In this document: positions 13,997 to 15,665 of the stretch, piece by piece | Layout of the letters: every line of letters starts with the position of its first letter | Numbering within the stretch: the stretch's first letter is position 1 | From: Deltaproteobacteria bacterium | GTDB taxonomy: Bacteria; Myxococcota_A; UBA9160 | DNA length: 15,665 bases | NCBI GenBank assembly: GCA_003520425.1 | Contig: DOUU01000455.1 | Span: forward strand, 2,075 to 17,739 | Direction: 5' to 3' | Translations under genes and position numbers: made by a program | The notes under the pieces: model-generated | The model's input: the letters and a program-made list of their open reading frames with translations, nothing else | Told to the model about the DNA's origin: nothing | The model's database searches: none

Positions 13997-15665
13997 CTAT
14001 TCGAGGTCGAGGGATCGGGCATAGACCTCGCGGGGCTTGGTGCCTTCCTGGGGGCCGATGATTCCGTCGAGCTCCATCTGCTCCACCATGCGGGCCGCGC
14101 GGTTGTAGCCGACCTTGAGCCTGCGCTGGAGGTAGGAGATCGACGCGTTGCGGGTCTCGGCCACGATGGCGATGGCGCGGTCGTACATCTCGTCGACCTC
14201 GCTGCCCCGCTCCTCTTTCTGCTCGCTCTCCTCTTTCATCTTGAGCAGCGTCTCGTCGAACTGGGGCTTGCCCTGGTCGCGCAGGAAGGCCACGAGGCCG
14301 CTCACCTCCTTCTCCGACACGTAGGCCCCGTGGATGCGCTGGAGCTTCGAGGTGCCGGGAGGGAGGAAGAGCATGTCGCCTTGGCCGAGCAGGTGCTCGG
14401 CTCCGTTTTGATCCAGGATCGTGCGCGAGTCGGTGCGCGAGGAGACCTGGAACGAGAGCCGTGCGGGGAAGTTGGCCTTGATCACCCCGGTCAGCACGTC
14501 CACGCTCGGCCTCTGGGTGGCGAGCACGAGGTGAATGCCTGCGGCACGCGCCATCTGGGCGAGTCGCTGCAGCGCCTCCTCCACGTCGCGGGCCGAGACC
14601 ACCATCAAGTCGGCGAGCTCGTCGATCACGACGACGATGTAGGGCAGGCGCGAGAACGGGAGCTCCCGTCCCTCCGTCTCCCCCGGCTTGGGCTTGAGGC
14701 GGAAGGTGGTCTTTCCCGCACGCAGCTCCTCTTCGACCCGCGCGTTGAACTGGTCGATGCTGCGCACGCCGAGTGCAGCCATCATCTGATAGCGCTCTTC
14801 CATCTTGTGCACGATGCCGGCCAGCGCCGCAGCGGCGCGCTTGGGGTTCGTGACGACGTCTGCGATGAGGTGCGGGATCCCCTCGTACATCGAGAGCTCG
14901 AGGAGCTTCGGGTCGACCAGCAAGAGCTTGAGCTCGTCGGGCGTGGTGCGGAACAGGATCGAGCACAGGAGCGTATTCAAGAAGACGCTCTTCCCCGTGC
15001 CGGTGGCCCCTGCCACGAGCAGGTGGGGCATGCGGGCCAGGTCCGCCTCCACGGGGTTGCCGAAAATATCCTTCCCGAGGGCGAGGGTGAGGCGCGATGA
15101 GCTCGCGCGGAACGACTCCGACTCGAGCAGGTCCCGGATGTAGACGATCTCCCGTTCTGCGTTCGGGACTTCGATCCCGACCACCGACTTGCCGGGGAGC
15201 GGCGCGATGATCCGGACCGAGAGCGCCCGCAGGGCCAGGGACAGATCGTCCGCAAGGTTCACGATGCGGTTCACCTTGACGCCCGACTCGGGCTCGAACT
15301 CGTACATGGTCACGACCGGGCCGGGATGCACGGTCACGACGCGGCCCCCGACTCCGAAATCCTTGAGCTTTTTCTCGAGGATCCGCGAGTTCATGATGAG
15401 GCTGTCGCGGTCGTAGGTGCGGGCGGCTGCAGGCGGCTTGTGGAAGAGCGAGATGTCGGGCGACAAGAAGGGACTCCCCGTCCTCGCTTCGGAGAATACG
15501 AAGGCCTCCTGGCGCGGCGTCGCCTTGTCGTGTCGCTCCGCGGAGTGGTCGACGATCGCAGGCTCGCCGCCCTTGCCGCGGGGCTCCCTTTTCTCCCGCT
15601 CGGCGGGGCGCGGGAGGGCGGCGGAGAAGGCCCCTGCGGCCGCGATCGCAAGGCCGCTCTCGGGC
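13997..15665 (-). CDS. ftsK: DNA translocase FtsK, C-terminal part (5' end outside window)
   Basis: FtsK pumps DNA at the division septum to segregate chromosome termini and activate XerCD. The reading frame is open to the window edge, so only about 555 C-terminal residues are present. The N-terminal membrane domain is missing and no start codon is assigned. From upstream there is a charged linker rich in Glu, Arg, Pro and Ala, then SPDISLFHKPP, the alpha domain (ILEKKLKDFGVGGRV), the RecA-like motor with Walker A GATGTGKS (14987-15010) and Walker B IVVVIDELADLM (around 14605-14640), LATQRPSVDVLTGVIKANFP, and a C-terminal winged-helix gamma domain (RAIAIVAETRNASISYLQRR, then GYNRAARMVEQMELDGIIGP) that reads KOPS-type sites. 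It is followed by lolA. Confidence 0.96.
   Translation of the reverse strand, partial: PESGLAIAAAGAFSAALPRPAEREKREPRGKGGEPAIVDHSAERHDKATPRQEAFVFSEARTGSPFLSPDISLFHKPPAAARTYDRDSLIMNSRILEKKLKDFGVGGRVVTVHPGPVVTMYEFEPESGVKVNRIVNLADDLSLALRALSVRIIAPLPGKSVVGIEVPNAEREIVYIRDLLESESFRASSSRLTLALGKDIFGNPVEADLARMPHLLVAGATGTGKSVFLNTLLCSILFRTTPDELKLLLVDPKLLELSMYEGIPHLIADVVTNPKRAAAALAGIVHKMEERYQMMAALGVRSIDQFNARVEEELRAGKTTFRLKPKPGETEGRELPFSRLPYIVVVIDELADLMVVSARDVEEALQRLAQMARAAGIHLVLATQRPSVDVLTGVIKANFPARLSFQVSSRTDSRTILDQNGAEHLLGQGDMLFLPPGTSKLQRIHGAYVSEKEVSGLVAFLRDQGKPQFDETLLKMKEESEQKEERGSEVDEMYDRAIAIVAETRNASISYLQRRLKVGYNRAARMVEQMELDGIIGPQEGTKPREVYARSLDLE

Noticed and set aside
1..15665. CRISPR arrays, insertion sequences or integrase/attachment sites
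   Set aside because: No regularly spaced direct repeats, transposase-like frames or terminal inverted repeats were seen, and the window reads as ordinary chromosomal gene order.

Overview
This is a GC-rich bacterial window. Its main content is a complete, compact Pup-proteasome locus on the minus strand (about 12447 down to 5852), with genes in the order mpa/arc, dop, pup, prcB, prcA, pafA. Every core part of the pathway can be recognised: the prokaryotic ubiquitin-like tag Pup with a C-terminal Gly-Gly-Gln, the deamidase/depupylase Dop, the Pup ligase PafA, both 20S core subunits (the beta subunit keeps Thr1, Asp17 and Lys33), and the ring ATPase with a C-terminal Gln-Tyr-Leu docking tail.

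The surrounding genes are not actinobacterial. An ftsK-lolA pair, a ruvX-mltG pair, mreB and the LolA lipoprotein carrier point to a Gram-negative (diderm) cell. The pgpA-cinA overlap and the HEAT-repeat protein with its characteristic N-terminal domain fit a deltaproteobacterial-grade lineage (Myxococcota, Desulfobacterota, Binatota or similar). That placement is inferred from gene content, and no taxonomic marker gene is present.

Layout: 1-24 holds the first eight codons of cinA (minus), overlapping the end of pgpA (21-605, minus). Diverging from pgpA is a plus-strand run: a HEAT-repeat protein (712-2334), ruvX (2392-2862), mltG (2859-3860) and an SCP2-like lipid-binding protein (3857-4480). 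The last three overlap by 4 nt at each junction and look like one operon. This run converges on mreB (4506-5543, minus), which has no mreC or mreD beside it. A 308-bp spacer with a strong GC hairpin separates mreB from pafA. The proteasome cluster follows, then a 768-bp stretch without a convincing gene (12448-13215) that holds a good sigma70-type promoter aimed at mpa. Next come lolA (13216-13953) and the 3' part of ftsK (13997 to the window end, 5' end missing).

How the genes work together: Dop converts the terminal Gln of Pup to Glu, PafA links Pup to substrate lysines, Mpa binds and unfolds pupylated proteins and threads them into the PrcA/PrcB barrel, and Dop can also remove Pup. The other genes are housekeeping: phospholipid synthesis (pgpA), RNA/DNA maintenance (ruvX), peptidoglycan and cell shape (mltG, mreB), chromosome segregation (ftsK) and lipoprotein transport (lolA).
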